Assembly: GCA_028275075.1 (NCBI GenBank) | Contig: JAQCNK010000135.1 | Coordinates: 1 to 7,165, forward strand | Length of the DNA: 7,165 nucleotides | DNA from: Haloarcula sp. | GTDB taxonomy: Archaea; Halobacteriota; Halobacteria; Halobacteriales; Haloarculaceae | Reading direction: 5' to 3' | Part shown: positions 5,684 through 7,165 of the stretch, one piece after another | How the letters are laid out: every line of letters starts with the position of its first letter | Position numbering within the stretch: position 1 is the first letter of the stretch | Position numbers and translations under genes: made by a program | Notes under the pieces: model-generated | Seen by the model: the letters and a program-made list of their open reading frames with translations, nothing else | Told to the model about the DNA's origin: nothing | The model's database searches: none

Positions 5684-6126
5684 TGTCGGGAGCAAAGACG
5701 CCACATGACCGACTTGGTGTGTTCAAGCAACTGGCCGACGTTCCCAACAGTCGCCGGCTGCACCAATACGCAAGCGCATATGAGGGACAAGATACGTGGG
5801 CCAGCTACCGGGCGACTGCCGACCTTGGCGAGCGTATGTCTGAAGATTGGGGTTTGTTCTCCCGTCGCTGGAAAGACCACACTGAGGAACGTGGGCGACA
5901 CCATGCCTTAGCCCAGCCCAGTGACGTAGAAGCGTGGTCCGAGTGGATGTTAGACAGTTTCTCGATGAACAGGGCTTACCAACACTGGAACGTCATTGAA
6001 GGCTTCTACGACTGGCTCAAGTGGCATACAGAACACCCACACACATACAATCCGTTCCACATGGCCGCTGTCGAACCGGAGAGTAGCACCCGAAAGATAT
6101 GGTCCCGAAAAATGGAGAAAGCATGA
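5683..6126 (+). CDS. Stand-alone integrase core-binding-like (SAM-like) domain protein, no catalytic domain
   Basis: This 147-residue protein has no recognisable catalytic motif. Its residues about 55-128 line up with residues about 56-132 of the integrase downstream: both have GRH at positions 71-73, an aromatic W/Y-rich helix pattern (GFYDWLKW against QAYQYWQD), then HP and YNP at 122-124 against 126-128. This points to a core-binding domain of a tyrosine recombinase on its own, which would bind DNA near the attachment site without cutting. It could assist integration, set directionality or compete with the integrase. The ATG at 5683 overlaps the previous stop (TAATG) and a GGAG lies 9 bases upstream; its own TGA overlaps the integrase ATG as ATGA. 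The paralogy was judged by eye; a truncated integrase is an alternative, but the neat overlaps argue for an intact gene. Confidence 0.8.
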   Translation: MSGAKTPHDRLGVFKQLADVPNSRRLHQYASAYEGQDTWASYRATADLGERMSEDWGLFSRRWKDHTEERGRHHALAQPSDVEAWSEWMLDSFSMNRAYQHWNVIEGFYDWLKWHTEHPHTYNPFHMAAVEPESSTRKIWSRKMEKA

Positions 6127-7165
6127 GTGACAACCCCCGACAAGAACTGGCCGATGCATTTGGCCGTGAACTCGACCCGCTAGCACAGTTTGAAGAGACG
6201 TTCATAGAAACCGAAATTGACCCGTTTGAACTGTATGAGGAAAACCGGCTAGTCAGCAAGGACATATCTGACGCCGCTGTTGGGGAGTATCGCCGGACCT
6301 TCCGCCAGTGGTGCGATTTCATGGACCAACAAGGGCGACACCCCGCCTGTCCGAACGAAAGCCACGTCACTGGATTCATCGAATACCACCGAGACGAACG
6401 TGGAAACTCGGTCGGAACTATCCAGAACCGGCTTATGTATCTGAACCAAGCCTATCAGTACTGGCAAGACGACGCCGCTTTCCCTCACCCACAGGATTAC
6501 AACCCGATTGACTTGGCGAAAGCCACTGCTGATTTGACCGATGATGGACCCAAGGAACCGCCCCGACTGACTGTGGATGAACTACGCGAGCAGGTTGAAG
6601 AGATTACCAACATCCGGAACCGGGCAATTGTCCTAATGCAGCTCAAGCTTGGGCTTCGCGCAACCGAATTGTGTAATATCAAACTGTCAGAAATCCACCT
6701 GTCGAACCGGGACGTTCGGGACCACTACGACAACATGGGCGACGCCAAGGAACTGAAAGAGCGGGACCGGAAAAATGCCGTCTATATCCCACATGAGAGA
6801 GACGGAAACAAGTCGCGCGTCCCACGTATGCTACCTTTGGATGATGAACTACGCCGGGCGCTTCTCCGGTATCTGCTAATCCGACCAGACAACGGTGAAC
6901 CGTGGCTGTTCCTGTCTCAAAGCAGGCGGGAGCAAATGACCAAACAGGGAGTAAACGAAATCTGGAAAGACGCCTTCCAACCGGAGTATGCTGAAACCGA
7001 GGACCACAGGGGTATCACTAGCCACTTCGGGCGTCACCGCTTTACCACCTACTGGCGTGTTGAACAAGACTTGAACCGAGAGCTAATCAAGTATATGCGG
7101 GGCGATACGGCTGGCTCTGCTAACCTCAAGGACAGAGGGGCAATTGACGAGTATATTCACACCTA
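6123..7165 (+). CDS. Tyrosine recombinase (integrase), incomplete at the window end
   Basis: This enzyme would catalyse site-specific integration and excision of the element. The visible 347 residues hold an N-terminal region (1-50), a SAM-like core-binding domain (about 50-135) and a catalytic domain (from about 148). Catalytic candidates are R179 (LGLRATEL), K230 (GNKSRVPR) in the beta-hairpin, H301 and R304 (HFGR, the HxxR motif), and Y344 (DEYIHT) as the likely nucleophile; a second Tyr may follow where the window cuts the next codon (TA). The usual LGH is replaced by RGD (326-328), which I recall as common in haloarchaeal integrases. The ATG at 6123 overlaps the previous stop as ATGA, with a TGGAG motif at 6113-6117. 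Placement near the element's end and with two small partners suggests an SNJ2-type system; not verified by search. Confidence 0.93.
   Translation, partial: MSDNPRQELADAFGRELDPLAQFEETFIETEIDPFELYEENRLVSKDISDAAVGEYRRTFRQWCDFMDQQGRHPACPNESHVTGFIEYHRDERGNSVGTIQNRLMYLNQAYQYWQDDAAFPHPQDYNPIDLAKATADLTDDGPKEPPRLTVDELREQVEEITNIRNRAIVLMQLKLGLRATELCNIKLSEIHLSNRDVRDHYDNMGDAKELKERDRKNAVYIPHERDGNKSRVPRMLPLDDELRRALLRYLLIRPDNGEPWLFLSQSRREQMTKQGVNEIWKDAFQPEYAETEDHRGITSHFGRHRFTTYWRVEQDLNRELIKYMRGDTAGSANLKDRGAIDEYIHT

Overview
The window looks haloarchaeal. It is GC-rich, the proteins are acidic, GTG start codons are frequent, and the left part is a tightly overlapping minus-strand operon of the type that haloarchaea use for archaeal type IV pilus-like (Tad/GspE-F) surface structures. 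No RNA gene, CRISPR array or insertion sequence was seen, and no stretch above 300 bases lacks a gene.

Positions 4 to about 5190, all on the minus strand, are one co-oriented series read from right to left: the C-terminal remnant of a GspE/TadA/VirB11-type secretion ATPase, a 629-residue TadC/GspF-like membrane platform protein, and five small pilin-like proteins. Each of the five has a basic-[G/A/S]-[Q/L] motif followed by one N-terminal hydrophobic segment. Neighbouring genes overlap by 4, 8 or 11 bases, so translation is probably coupled. Several starts can be fixed by GTGA overlaps and by Shine-Dalgarno motifs. The likely product is a pilus or pseudopilus: the ATPase drives, the platform anchors, and the small proteins build or decorate the filament.

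Positions about 5191 to 7165, on the plus strand, have visibly lower GC and look like the end of an integrated element. A divergent three-gene operon encodes a ribbon-helix-helix-like/coiled-coil/winged-helix-like protein, a small protein that resembles only the core-binding half of a tyrosine recombinase, and a tyrosine recombinase whose coding sequence runs out of the window. The arrangement of an integrase with two small co-transcribed partners recalls the SNJ2-type haloarchaeal integration system (IntSNJ2 with Orf2 and Orf3). That assignment is inference.

The most interesting point is the junction. The ATPase reading frame is recognisable leftward from about 5190, starting exactly at the His-box (TGHG..GTTHA). 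It has no start codon there, and the Walker A, Asp box and Walker B parts are absent from the window. Past 5190 the frame continues for 16 unrelated codons to a stop at 5239-5241. The simplest reading is that the element inserted into the conserved His-box coding sequence of the pilus ATPase. This would split the gene and cut the pilin genes off from their upstream promoter, and precise excision could restore them.
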